Origin: Actinomycetota bacterium
GTDB lineage: Bacteria > Actinomycetota > Actinomycetes > JACCUZ01
Assembly (NCBI GenBank): GCA_030841245.1
Contig: JAVEDG010000401.1
Location: forward strand, 1 to 14,265
Direction: 5' to 3'
DNA: 14,265 bases
Notes under the pieces: generated by a model
Told to the model about the DNA's origin: nothing
Database searches by the model: none
The model's input: only the letters and a program-made list of their open reading frames with translations
Made by a program: the position numbers and the translations under genes
Part shown: one piece after another, positions 1-6,569 of the stretch
Numbering within the stretch: position 1 is the first letter of the stretch
Layout of the letters: every line of letters starts with the position of its first letter

Positions 1-1
1 G

Positions 2-796
2 TCCGAGCGGGTCATCGGCGGCCTGCTCGGCTCGATGGTCGACCGGTCCGAGCTGGTGCTTGCCACCAAGGCGGGCATCTCACGGCGTACCGGCGAACGG
101 GTCGTCGACACCTCGCGCCGGGCCATGCTCGACTCGCTGGACGAGTCGTTGCAGCGGCTCGGCACCGACCACGTCGACCTGTGGCAGGTGCACACCTGGA
201 GCGACGAGACGCCGCTCGAGGAGACGCTCTCGGCGGTGGACGACGCGGTCTCGTCCGGACGCACCAGGTACGCCGGGGTCTCCAACTACTCCGGATGGCA
301 GACCGCCCGGGCCGTGACCTGGCAGGCGTCGTGGCCTGGTCGGTCGCCGGTGGTGTCGACGCAGGTGGAGTACTCCCTGCTGCAGCGCGACATCGAACGC
401 GAGGTGCTGCCCTGCGCGGCTGCTCTCGGAATCGGCGTGTTCCCGTGGTCGCCGCTCGGCCGCGGGGTCCTGACTGGCAAGTACCGCACCGGGACTCCCG
501 CCGACTCCCGCGCCGCGTCGCCGCACTTCGCCAGCTTCGTCGAGCGCTTCCTCGACGAGCGCTCGCGGCGCATCGTCGACGCGCTCGTCACCGCGGCGGA
601 CGGACTGGAGGTGGCGCCGGTCGAGGTCGCGCTGGCCTGGGTCCGGGACGCGCCCGGGGTGACGGCGCCGGTCGTGGGGGCCCGGACCGCCGCGCAGCTG
701 CGCGCGACGCTCGAGTCCGAGCAGCTGACGCTGCCGAGCGAGATCCGGGCCGCCCTCGATGACGTGTCGGCAGCGGACACCCAGGGCGTGGGCTGA
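2..796 (+). CDS. Aldo/keto reductase, 5' end cut by window edge
   Basis: This is an NAD(P)H-dependent aldo/keto reductase (AKR) with a cytosolic TIM-barrel fold, reducing aldehydes or ketones; the substrate is unknown. The frame is open from base 2, so the true start lies outside the window and the ATG at 35 is internal. Of the usual 310-330 residues, 264 are visible. What remains matches the family: the strand with the catalytic lysine (VLATKAG), the VDLWQVHTW segment carrying the catalytic-pocket histidine, the GVSNYSGWQ cofactor/substrate loop, and a C-terminal PVVGARTAAQL segment that binds the NADP phosphate. The catalytic Asp/Tyr of the N-terminal part would be in the missing region. 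The visible first residues (SERVIGG) fit the S-E-x-x-(I/L)-G segment that follows the catalytic tyrosine. It may form an operon with genes to the left, which cannot be seen. Family assignment is firm and specificity is open. Confidence 0.93.
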   Translation, partial: SERVIGGLLGSMVDRSELVLATKAGISRRTGERVVDTSRRAMLDSLDESLQRLGTDHVDLWQVHTWSDETPLEETLSAVDDAVSSGRTRYAGVSNYSGWQTARAVTWQASWPGRSPVVSTQVEYSLLQRDIEREVLPCAAALGIGVFPWSPLGRGVLTGKYRTGTPADSRAASPHFASFVERFLDERSRRIVDALVTAADGLEVAPVEVALAWVRDAPGVTAPVVGARTAAQLRATLESEQLTLPSEIRAALDDVSAADTQGVG

Positions 797-843
797 TCGG
801 GGCGGTGTGGCCGGTTCTCACGAGCGCGGGCGCGGGCGTGGGT

Positions 844-849
844 CAGAAT
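844..849 (+). promoter_or_regulatory. Candidate -10 element for a leaderless DUF5703 mRNA
   Basis: The hexamer CAGAAT (NANNNT form) ends 7 nt before the ATG at 857, so transcription would begin at or next to the start codon. No Shine-Dalgarno sequence precedes 857. No clear -35 element is seen. Confidence 0.4.
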
Positions 850-856
850 GGGCGCG

Positions 857-1042
857 ATGGTCGAGTGGGAGTACCAGCACCTCTATCTGCCGCGCGGCAC
901 CAGCCGAGGAGCCGCGCGGCGGCTGCTGACCGAGCAGGCGGAGTACGGCCACTGGGAGCTGGCCCGGCTGCGTCTGTACGCCGACGGCTCGCGCCGGGCC
1001 GTGCTGCGGCGCAAGGTCATCCGGGCGGTCCGGACCGCCTGA
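857..1042 (+). CDS. DUF5703 family small protein
   Basis: This is a 61-residue protein of the actinobacterial DUF5703 family, function unknown. The sequence shows the family pattern: a V-E-W-E-Y start, a YLPRGTSR segment, the conserved EYGHWELARLRLY core at about residues 30-42, then DGSRRAVLRRKVIR, a very basic C-terminal strand. It has no signal peptide or membrane segment, so it is probably cytosolic. Start choice: an in-frame ATG at 848 would add three residues (MGA). The ATG at 857 is preferred because a -10-like CAGAAT ends 7 nt before it and because family members begin close to this point. The 60-nt gap after the aldo/keto reductase and the private promoter suggest independent transcription. 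A large hairpin follows the stop codon. Family recognition is from memory of the motif. Confidence 0.85.
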   Translation: MVEWEYQHLYLPRGTSRGAARRLLTEQAEYGHWELARLRLYADGSRRAVLRRKVIRAVRTA

Positions 1043-1067
1043 GCGCCGTGTGCAGCCGGCTCGTGAT

Positions 1068-1135
1068 CGTTTGGCAGGTTGGGACACGGACACGCCGGTC
1101 AGCGCCCAGCGTGTCGTGTCCCAACGTGCCAAACG
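1068..1135. terminator. Long inverted repeat between convergent genes, probable bidirectional terminator
   Basis: Positions 1068-1088 and 1115-1135 are 21-nt inverted repeats with a single mismatch (1077 versus 1126). The inner part pairs further, 1090-1095 with 1109-1114, leaving base 1089 bulged and a 13-nt loop (1096-1108). The folded stem is therefore about 27 bp, far larger than an ordinary intrinsic terminator, and there is no T-tract after it on the plus strand. It lies after the DUF5703 stop and before the end of the opposing 1175-1735 gene, so transcription termination in both directions is the simple reading. A dispersed palindromic repeat is the alternative. Confidence 0.6.
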
Positions 1136-1174
1136 GCGGGGGTGGGGTCCCAGCCTTGCCCTACCTGGGAACCG

Positions 1175-1735
1175 TCAGCCGACGACCTCCTCGTCCAGCC
1201 GGAGCAGCAGGCGGGACTCGTCAACGGCGGCGAACGGCGCCGGGTCGAGCGTGTCGTCGTCCACGTCCCGGACGAGCACCCACACGGTGCCACCGAGGTA
1301 GCGCAGTCCGGTGTCGCCGGCCCAGGTGAGCGCGTCGATCCCGCTCCGGTCGAGCAGCGTGCCAAGCGCGTCGATCGGCCCCTGTGACTCCGCGGGCTCG
1401 TCGCCCTCGGGGGACGTGGCGAGTGCCGCAGCCTGCAGGTCTTCGGGCGACTGGACGGTGAAATCGCGGCGCACCAGGACGCTGAGCCGCGGTGGCAGCC
1501 GTGAGTCGGTCACCTCCGCCGCCTCCCAGATCGGACCGGCGGAGAACTCGAAGGGCGTCACCTCGTCGTACTCGTCGAAGAGCGCGTCGTCGTAGGACTC
1601 GGCTGCTTCGCGCAAGCGCCCATAGGCGGCCTCGACCGTTTCGTCCTGCTCGCCGGCGCGCGTCTCACACGCAGCGAGATGCTCGTCGATCGCGGACTTG
1701 AGGGCCTCGGCCGCGGCCCGAGCGTTGCCAGACAT
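1175..1735 (-). CDS. Conserved-looking hypothetical protein, 186 aa
   Basis: I do not recognise this family. It is a 186-residue, strongly acidic soluble protein with no signal peptide or membrane segment. Residues 1-55 are alanine- and glutamate-rich and look like an amphipathic helix or helical hairpin. The remainder is a mixed alpha/beta region that includes RLSVLVRRDF (about 84-93), LRYLGGTVWVLVRD (about 143-156) and a C-terminal LLLRLDEE strand. Codon use is typical of the window, which supports a real gene. It lies 42 nt downstream of the M20 peptidase on the same strand, so read-through is possible. A -10-like TAGCGT ends 6 nt before the ATG, which suggests its own leaderless transcript. 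The GAGG just before the ATG is too close to act as a normal ribosome site. Confidence 0.8.
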   Translation of the reverse strand: MSGNARAAAEALKSAIDEHLAACETRAGEQDETVEAAYGRLREAAESYDDALFDEYDEVTPFEFSAGPIWEAAEVTDSRLPPRLSVLVRRDFTVQSPEDLQAAALATSPEGDEPAESQGPIDALGTLLDRSGIDALTWAGDTGLRYLGGTVWVLVRDVDDDTLDPAPFAAVDESRLLLRLDEEVVG

Positions 1736-1741
1736 GGCCTC

Positions 1742-1747
1742 ACGCTA
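1742..1747 (-). promoter_or_regulatory. Candidate -10 element for a leaderless mRNA of the 186-aa gene
   Basis: On the minus strand TAGCGT is followed by exactly six bases and then the ATG at 1735, which places transcription start on the A of ATG. It lies in the 42-nt gap after the peptidase gene, so the downstream gene may have its own promoter. Confidence 0.5.
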
Positions 1748-1777
1748 GACCGTGCGGCGAGCACGCTCCCCTGCGAC

Positions 1778-3091
1778 TCAGCAGGTGGCGAGGAAGCGGT
1801 CGAGCACCCGCACACCGAACCGGAGCGAGTCGAGCGGCACCCGCTCGTCGACGCCGTGGAACATGCCGCTGAAGTCCAGGTCGGCGGGCAGCCGCAACGG
1901 GGAGAAGCCGAAGCCGCGGATGCCGATCAGCGAGAAGGACTTGTTGTCGGTGCCGCCGGAAAGCGCGTAGGGGATGGTGCGGCAGCCCGGATCCTCGGCC
2001 TCGAGCGCCGCGACCATCGAGTCGATGAGCGCACCGTCGAAGGTGGTCTCCAGGGCGATGTCCCTGATCACGGTCTCGCGGCGTACGTCGGGGCCGATGA
2101 GCTCGTCGATGGTGGCGAGCAGCTCGTCCTCGAGACCCGGCAGAAACCGGCAGTCGATGAATGCCTCGGCCGACTGCGGGATGACGTTGTGCTTGTAGCC
2201 GGCCTTGAGCAGAGTCGGGTTCGCGGTGTTGCGCAGCGTCGCGCCGACGATGCGCGCGAGGCTGCCGAGCTTGGCCAGGGTCGGCTCCGGGTCGCTGGGG
2301 TCGAACTCGATGCCGAGCGCGTCGCACATCTCCTCGAGGAAGCGCTGGACGGTGTCGGTGAGGCGCAGCGGCCAGTCGTGGCGCCCGATCCGCGCCACCG
2401 CCTCGGAGAGAGTCGTGATGGCATTGTCGTCGTTGACCATCGAGCCGTGTCCGGCGCGACCGTCGGCGACGAGACGCAGCCAGTGGATGCCCTTCTGCAT
2501 GGTCTCCATCAGGTAGGCCCGCTCGCCGCCGGGCAACGTGAAGGAGAAGCCCCCGACCTCGCTGATCGCCTCGCTGACGCCCTCGAACTTGTCGGCGTGG
2601 TGCTCGACCATCCAGTGCGCACCCATGAGCCCGCCCGCCTCCTCGTCGGCGAGGAAGCAGAGCACGACGTCGCGCGGTGGCTTGCGCCCCTCGCGTCGCC
2701 ACTTGCGGACGACCGCGAGGGTCATCGCGTCCATGTCCTTCATGTCGACGGCGCCGCGACCCCAGATGCAGTCGTCGGCGACCTCGGCGGCGAACGGGTC
2801 GTGCGTCCAGTCCCGGGCCTCAGCCGGCACGACGTCGAGATGGCCGTGGATCAACAGTCCCGGCCGGGATGCGTCCTCGCCCTCCCACCGGACGACGAGG
2901 CTGGTACGCCGGTCGGCCGACTCGTAGAGGTCCGGCTCCAGCCCGACCTCGGACAGCTGAGCCGCGACGTACTCTGCGGTCGCCCGCTCCCCCGGGCCCG
3001 AGCCGTCGCCGTAGTTGGAGGAGTCGATGCGGATCAGGTCCCGGCAGAGGTCCACGACCTCGTCCTCGGCGGTGCGCGGGGCGTCTGACAC
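1778..3091 (-). CDS. M20/M25/M40 family zinc metallopeptidase/deacylase
   Basis: This is a 437-residue M20-family di-zinc hydrolase (carboxypeptidase, dipeptidase or N-acyl amino acid deacylase type), probably cytosolic. Family signatures are complete and in order: HGHLD at 82-86 (zinc ligand H84, D86), GRGAVDMK at 111-118 (bridging D116), ADEEAGG at 148-154 (general base E150, ligand E151), E178 in SEVGG, the lid/dimer-domain GHGSM at 214-218, KHNVIP at 300-305, SGGTDNK at 378-384 and FHGVDERV at 411-418 (last ligand H412). Length is normal for the family. The start is GTG at 3091, preceded by a strong GGAGG at good spacing. It is divergent from the tRNA-Leu gene and followed after 42 nt by the 186-aa unknown gene. 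The substrate cannot be told from sequence alone; peptidase and deacylase members look alike. Confidence 0.93.
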   Translation of the reverse strand: MSDAPRTAEDEVVDLCRDLIRIDSSNYGDGSGPGERATAEYVAAQLSEVGLEPDLYESADRRTSLVVRWEGEDASRPGLLIHGHLDVVPAEARDWTHDPFAAEVADDCIWGRGAVDMKDMDAMTLAVVRKWRREGRKPPRDVVLCFLADEEAGGLMGAHWMVEHHADKFEGVSEAISEVGGFSFTLPGGERAYLMETMQKGIHWLRLVADGRAGHGSMVNDDNAITTLSEAVARIGRHDWPLRLTDTVQRFLEEMCDALGIEFDPSDPEPTLAKLGSLARIVGATLRNTANPTLLKAGYKHNVIPQSAEAFIDCRFLPGLEDELLATIDELIGPDVRRETVIRDIALETTFDGALIDSMVAALEAEDPGCRTIPYALSGGTDNKSFSLIGIRGFGFSPLRLPADLDFSGMFHGVDERVPLDSLRFGVRVLDRFLATC

Positions 3092-3096
3092 GGAGC

Positions 3097-3101
3097 CCTC
3101 C
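3097..3101 (-). promoter_or_regulatory. Shine-Dalgarno site deciding the GTG start of the M20 gene
   Basis: GGAGG on the minus strand ends 5 nt before the GTG at 3091. It is one of the clearest ribosome-binding sites in the window and contrasts with the several leaderless starts nearby. Confidence 0.75.
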
Positions 3102-3209
3102 TCGGATACCGGGTGCTGTCACGGTCATCCTGCCGCACCCCGCTCCGGGGCGGGGTCGCGGTCGGCCGGACGGCACCTTTGCGGCGCGCGGGGACGCACC
3201 GGGCTTTGC

Positions 3210-3215
3210 TAAGGT
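3210..3215 (+). promoter_or_regulatory. Candidate -10 element of the tRNA-Leu promoter
   Basis: TAAGGT lies 44 nt before the mature tRNA 5' end, a plausible distance for a short 5' leader. No convincing -35 hexamer is seen 16-18 nt upstream; that stretch is almost pure G and C. Confidence 0.35.
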
Positions 3216-3259
3216 TGCGGGCGCACAGGAGTGGGCCACCCACCCCTTCCTGACACCTC

Positions 3260-3345
3260 GTCCGGGTGGCGGAATTGGCAGACGCGCTAGCTTGAGGTGC
3301 TAGTGCCCTTTACAGGGCATGGGGGTTCAAGTCCCCCCTCGGACA
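3260..3345 (+). tRNA. tRNA-Leu, anticodon GAG (decodes CUC/CUU)
   Basis: This is an 86-nt class II tRNA without an encoded CCA (CCG follows the discriminator). The acceptor stem pairs 3260-3266 with 3338-3344 (one G-U) and the discriminator is A3345. The D arm contains the usual GG of the D loop. The anticodon stem pairs 3287-3291 with 3299-3303 around loop 3292-3298, giving anticodon GAG at 3294-3296. A long variable arm (about 3304-3320) has a strong TGCCC/GGGCA stem, which with the A73 discriminator identifies leucine. The T arm pairs 3321-3325 with 3333-3337 around TTCAAGT. It is intact and no integrated element is seen next to it. Confidence 0.97.
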
Positions 3346-3351
3346 CCGTGC

Positions 3352-3383
3352 GATGTCTCGGGACATCCCTAGTCGGACCTAGG
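3352..3383. terminator. Two small hairpins behind tRNA-Leu, possible terminator shared with the convergent gene
   Basis: GATGTC (3352-3357) pairs perfectly with GACATC (3362-3367) around a TCGG tetraloop. Directly after it, CCTAG (3368-3372) pairs with CTAGG (3379-3383). The second hairpin contains the stop codon of the convergent gene ending at 3379. There is no T-tract, as is common in high-GC actinobacteria, so terminator function is inferred from position and pairing only. Confidence 0.4.
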
Positions 3384-3957
3384 CGGGCCACCGTCCCCAT
3401 GTGATTGCGGCGCGCACCGACGGGTGCAGCATGTCGATGAGGGCCTGGTCCGGGCGGGCGCCGAGGGCATCGTTGGTGATGGAGAGCGCCATCCGGGCTG
3501 CGGCGTACACCGTCAGCGCAAGAATCTGCGGATCGTCGAAGCCCACGTCGCGGAGCAGCTCGACGTCCTGAGGCGTGGTGTCGTTGGGGTGGTCGGCAAT
3601 CGTGCGTGCCCACGTCGCCAGCGCACGCTCACGCTCGCTGAAGGGTGCCTCATCGCCTCGGAGAGCTGCGGCGGCCGTCTGCGCACCCTCCGACTCGGTC
3701 AGCCATCGACCCCAGGCGACGCTGCAGTAGGAATCGCCGATCGTGGCCGACTGCCCGATCACGAGCATGCCCTTCTCACGGATCGACAGTCCCGCCGCTT
3801 CGGCGGCACCCACGATCAAGGCGCTGAGTGCTTCGTCGAGCGCGGGCTGGTGCGCCCACACCTTGCTGTTGTCCCAGACGTACCCGTCCTCGGCAATGTC
3901 TGCGTCGTATATGCGCTGCCCGCCCTCGCTGGACGCGGGCTCATTCAGGAACGTCAT
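3379..3957 (-). CDS. Carboxymuconolactone decarboxylase (AhpD-like fold) family protein
   Basis: This 192-residue, all-helical soluble protein resembles the carboxymuconolactone decarboxylase/AhpD superfamily. The core is the helix pair around residues 57-85 (IREKGMLVIGQSATIGDS then YCSVAWG), where family members carry E...C-x-x-C or C-x-x-x-x-H, and the later segment 107-150 (ERERALATWARTIADHP, then GFDDPQILAL), which matches the usual second half-motif. Only one cysteine is visible, C78, so the AhpD redox CxxC is absent and peroxidase activity is doubtful. Start choice: the open frame runs 31 codons further to 4050, but ATG 3957 has a GGGAGG-type ribosome site at suitable spacing and the upstream part is low-complexity and Arg-rich. 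It converges on the tRNA gene and lies 109 nt downstream of the sigma-factor gene on the same strand. Superfamily membership is fairly sure; the reaction is unknown. Confidence 0.75.
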   Translation of the reverse strand: MTFLNEPASSEGGQRIYDADIAEDGYVWDNSKVWAHQPALDEALSALIVGAAEAAGLSIREKGMLVIGQSATIGDSYCSVAWGRWLTESEGAQTAAAALRGDEAPFSERERALATWARTIADHPNDTTPQDVELLRDVGFDDPQILALTVYAAARMALSITNDALGARPDQALIDMLHPSVRAAITWGRWPA

Positions 3958-4066
3958 GCCACCTGCCCCTCCCGGTCGTTCCGCTGTCGGCAGGGTAGGC
4001 GAAGACGCACGACGAGCGCGTCCCCTTGCCGCCGTGGTCGGGTAGCACACCGAGATGTCGGACGGC

Positions 4067-5278
4067 TCAGACCAGCTCGCCGCGCTTCCTGCTCAGGTAG
4101 GCGCGCTCGGCGGAGTTCTGGGTGGCGGCGATGGCGGCGTCGTACGAGTCCTTCGCCTCGGCGGTCCGGCCGAGCCTGCGGAGCATGTCGGCGCGGGCGA
4201 CGTGCCATGCGTGGTATCCCGTGAGCGGCAGGCGGTCGATCAGAGTCAGGGCCACCTTCGGGCCGTCCAGCTCCGCGACTGCGACCGCGCGGTTGAGTGC
4301 GACGATCGGCGACGGGTCGAGCCGGGTCAGCTGGTCGTACAGTGCGACCACCTGCGACCAGTCCGTGTCCGACGCGTTGGGGGCGTCGGTGTGGACGGCG
4401 TTGATCGCGGCGAGTATCTGGTAGCGGCCGGGTCGGTTGATCGCGAGGCACTCGCGGACCAGGTCGTGCCCCTCCGCGATGAGCCCGCGGTGCCAGCCGA
4501 CGCGATCCTGCTCGCCGAGCGGGACCAGCTGCCCATTCCGCACGCGGGCCTCACGCCGGGCCTCGATGAGCAGCAGCAGCCCGAGCAGACCGGCCACCTC
4601 CGGCTCCTCGGGGAGCAGCCGACGGAGGACCCGTGTCAGCCGGACGGCCTCGCCCGTGAGCTCGGCGCGCACCGGGTCGCCGTCGCCGGTGGCGAGGTAG
4701 CCCTCGTTGAAGACGAGGAACAGCACCGCCAGCACGCCACCGAGCCGCTCGGGCAGGTCGGCACCCTCGGGCACCCGGTAAGGCACCTTCGCCGCCGCGA
4801 TCTTCTTCTTCGCTCGAGTGATCCGCTGCGCCATCGTGGTCTCGGGCACGAGAAACGCCTGTGCGATCTCAGGCACAGTCAGCCCACCGAGGAGGCGGAG
4901 CGTCAGCGCGATCCGTGCCTCCGGTGCGAGCGCGGGGTGGCAGCAGGTGAAGAGCAGCCGCAATCGGTCGTCCTCGACCGGTCCCGTGGGCTCGTGAGGC
5001 GTGTCGTCGTAGTGCATGAAGGCCGCCTGGTGCTTCGCGTCGCGCTGCTTCTCGCGGCGGATCCGGTCGATCGCGCGGTTGCCCGCCGTGATGGTGAGCC
5101 AGCCGCCCGGGTTGGGAGGTACGCCGGACTCCGGCCACTTCTCCAACGCGGCCACAAGCGCCTCACCCGCCGCCTCCTCTGCGATGTCGATGTCACCGAA
5201 GCGGCGGACGAGCGAGGCGATCAGGCGGCCGTACTCCTCGCGGAAGACCCGCTCGACGGCCGCCGTTCCGCCCGGCAT
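4067..5278 (-). CDS. ECF42-type RNA polymerase sigma factor with long C-terminal extension
   Basis: This is a 403-residue extracytoplasmic-function sigma factor. Sigma region 2 spans about 9-80 (EEYGRLIASLVRRFGD, then the -10 recognition helix with GGWLTITAGNRAIDRIRRE). The group signature FTCCHPAL is at 110-117. Sigma region 4 with its -35-binding helix-turn-helix spans about 118-163 (LGGLTVPEIAQAFLVPE, then MAQRITRAKKKI). A second signature, FNEGY, at 190-194 opens the roughly 210-residue C-terminal domain typical of ECF42 and annotated as DUF6596/TPR-like. In this group no anti-sigma factor is encoded nearby; the extension and the YCII/DGPF partner are thought to be involved in control. 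That partner is here, 24 nt upstream, on the same strand. The ATG at 5278 has a GAGGA ribosome site 8 nt upstream. The C-terminal half may bind a protein or ligand signal, which is inference. Confidence 0.94.
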   Translation of the reverse strand: MPGGTAAVERVFREEYGRLIASLVRRFGDIDIAEEAAGEALVAALEKWPESGVPPNPGGWLTITAGNRAIDRIRREKQRDAKHQAAFMHYDDTPHEPTGPVEDDRLRLLFTCCHPALAPEARIALTLRLLGGLTVPEIAQAFLVPETTMAQRITRAKKKIAAAKVPYRVPEGADLPERLGGVLAVLFLVFNEGYLATGDGDPVRAELTGEAVRLTRVLRRLLPEEPEVAGLLGLLLLIEARREARVRNGQLVPLGEQDRVGWHRGLIAEGHDLVRECLAINRPGRYQILAAINAVHTDAPNASDTDWSQVVALYDQLTRLDPSPIVALNRAVAVAELDGPKVALTLIDRLPLTGYHAWHVARADMLRRLGRTAEAKDSYDAAIAATQNSAERAYLSRKRGELV

Positions 5279-5302
5279 CGATCAGTCCTCGTTCGGGCCG
5301 GC

Positions 5303-5665
5303 TCAGGCGAGGCCGTCGAACGGGCGGACCTCGACCTTGCCCCGGCACGCCTTGGACCCCTCGGCGGCGAGCTTGAGCGCCACGTCGAGGTCGGGCGCGT
5401 CGATGACCCAGAAACCCCCGATGACCTCCTTGGTCTCGAGGTAGGGGCCGTCGGTAACCACCGGCGTCTCGCCCTGGCCGTCGACGACGGTCGCCGTCGA
5501 CGCCGACTGGAGCCCACCGGCGAAGACCCAGTAGCCATCGGCGTGAAGCTTCTCATTGAAGGCGCCGGTCGTCGCGAATGCCTCCTCCATCTCCTCCTTC
5601 GAGCCGTAGTTGCCGAACTCGTCCATCTCTGCGGGGCCGTGCACGGTCAACAGGTAGTGCGTCAT
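5303..5665 (-). CDS. YCII-related (DGPF domain) protein, ECF42 partner
   Basis: This 120-residue protein has a YCII/DGPF ferredoxin-like fold. It begins MTHYLLTVHG and carries the diagnostic VTDGPYLETKEVIGGFWV block at about 70-87 (the family name motif D-G-P-F reads D-G-P-Y here), followed by the typical DLDVALKLAAE helix and a C-terminal VEVRPFDG strand. The start ATG 5665 has a GAGGAG site 7 nt upstream. It sits 24 nt before the ECF42 sigma gene in the same direction. This gene order is conserved for ECF42 loci, where one or more DGPF proteins accompany the sigma factor. The biochemical role is not established for the family; a catalytic or ligand-sensing role has been considered. It is small, cytosolic and probably dimeric. 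The first gene of a two-gene operon is the natural reading. Confidence 0.93.
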   Translation of the reverse strand: MTHYLLTVHGPAEMDEFGNYGSKEEMEEAFATTGAFNEKLHADGYWVFAGGLQSASTATVVDGQGETPVVTDGPYLETKEVIGGFWVIDAPDLDVALKLAAEGSKACRGKVEVRPFDGLA

Positions 5666-5715
5666 CCCACTTCTCCTCGTTCCGGGCGGTCCCGATGACC
5701 GCCTTCAACCCCACC

Positions 5716-5741
5716 ACGAACGGCATCCCGCCGATACGACA
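5716..5741 (-). promoter_or_regulatory. Candidate ECF42-dependent promoter upstream of YCII-sigma operon
   Basis: On the minus strand TGTCGT (5741-5736) is followed by a 17-nt spacer and then CGT (5718-5716), about 50 nt before the YCII start codon. ECF42 targets are reported, as I recall, with a TGTCGA-like -35 and a short CGA/CGT-C -10. The match is one base off at -35, so autoregulation is a guess that fits the position. Confidence 0.35.
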
Positions 5742-5826
5742 ACCTCCTGAAGTGGGTGGCAGATATCCGCTGCGCCGGCGTCCACGTGCAAACCGGTGCG
5801 ACGACGTCGCCAGGTCCCCTGCCGAG

Positions 5827-6390
5827 TCAGCCGCGCGTGTAGACCTGGACGGCGACGCCGTCACCGACCACGATCGCCGACGTCAGCTGTAGCCGCTTCT
5901 TGTCGGTCGTCTCGCCGAACAGTCGCTTGCCGGTCCCGAGCACGACCGGGAAGACCATGAGCCGGAGCTCGTCGACGAGGGCGTGCTCGATCAACGACTG
6001 CACGAGTTGGGCGCTGCCGTGAACGACGATGTCCCCGTCCTGCTCCTTCTTCAGATTCGTGATCTCGTCGATCAGGTCGCCGGAGAGCACGGTGGTGTTC
6101 GTCCACTCCGGGTCGCGCAACGTCGACGACACGACGTACTTCGGCATGGTGTTGAACTTGTCGGCGAACTCCCCGTCGCGCTCGGGCCACGCTGCGGCGA
6201 AGCCCTCGTAGGTGCGCCGTCCGAGCAGCAACGCGGCGGAGCTCATCGTCTCGTCGAGCTTGATCTGGTTGCCCTCCTCACCACGATCGATCTCGAAGGT
6301 CCACCCAGCGTGCTTGTAGTCCTCCCCGCCACCCGGTGCCTCGATGACCCCGTCGAGCGAGATGAACTCGGTCACGACAATCCGGCCCAT
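5827..6390 (-). CDS. Dihydrofolate reductase family protein (RibD C-terminal domain)
   Basis: This 187-residue protein has the RibD-C/dihydrofolate-reductase-like fold, a probable NADPH-dependent reductase whose substrate is unknown. Visible family features are the N-terminal strand IVVTEFISLDGVIEAPGG, LLLGRRTYEGFAAAWP at about 55-70 (nucleotide-binding turn), KYVVSSTL at about 84-91, DIVVHGSAQLVQSL at about 119-132 (the glycine-rich cofactor loop, usually G-S/G), and the C-terminal VDELRLMVFPVVLGTGKRLF at about 138-157, which is highly diagnostic. The ATG at 6390 is preceded by a GGAGAGG ribosome site. It is on the same strand as the YCII-sigma pair but 161 nt upstream of it, so it is more likely a separate transcript. 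Such proteins are often found near YCII/ECF loci in actinobacteria (from memory), which hints at regulon membership. It is unlikely to be the housekeeping folA. Confidence 0.93.
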   Translation of the reverse strand: MGRIVVTEFISLDGVIEAPGGGEDYKHAGWTFEIDRGEEGNQIKLDETMSSAALLLGRRTYEGFAAAWPERDGEFADKFNTMPKYVVSSTLRDPEWTNTTVLSGDLIDEITNLKKEQDGDIVVHGSAQLVQSLIEHALVDELRLMVFPVVLGTGKRLFGETTDKKRLQLTSAIVVGDGVAVQVYTRG

Positions 6391-6458
6391 GACATCCTCT
6401 CCTGGTGCGAATCAATACTGGTACGACCGACGGGCGGACGAGAACTCATCGGACACGC

Positions 6459-6569
6459 GGTTGGCTTCAACCGGTTCGGCTCGGCCAGGGTGACGGCGAT
6501 CTTGCCCTGGACGCGGCCCTCTTGCAGGTACCTGATCGCCTCCAGAACGTGGCTCAGCGAGTTCGCCCT
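6459..6569 (-). pseudogene. Decayed C-terminal fragment of a zinc-type (MDR) alcohol dehydrogenase
   Basis: In the 6391-6739 gap, one minus-strand frame reads SLSHVLEAIRYLQEGRVQGK followed by IAVTLAEP. This matches the C-terminal end of medium-chain dehydrogenases/quinone oxidoreductases, where a P-L-x-x-x-x-E-A-(I/L)-R-Y-L helix leads to G-K-(I/V)-V-(I/V)-T. About 35-40 residues are recognisable; the catalytic zinc domain and the Rossmann domain are absent, and there is no usable start or ribosome site near it. The frame runs on past the expected terminus to a stop at 6372, inside the dihydrofolate-reductase-like gene, which also fits a remnant. A deletion that left the 3' end behind is the simplest story. 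The rest of the gap holds no gene I can support. Confidence 0.55.

Noticed and set aside
1679..3088. Plus-strand 469-codon open frame
   Set aside because: It is antisense to the M20 peptidase, whose metal-ligand motifs are complete. No motifs on the plus strand.
3260..3345. tRNA-Leu as an attachment site of an integrated element
   Set aside because: tRNA genes are common integration sites, but no integrase, no repeat of the tRNA 3' end that I could find, and no shift in base composition were seen on either side.
4055..5698. Plus-strand 547-codon open frame
   Set aside because: It is antisense to the ECF42 and YCII genes, which have clear domain signatures. The translation is Arg/Glu/Asp-rich without recognisable motifs, as expected of shadow frames in high-GC DNA.
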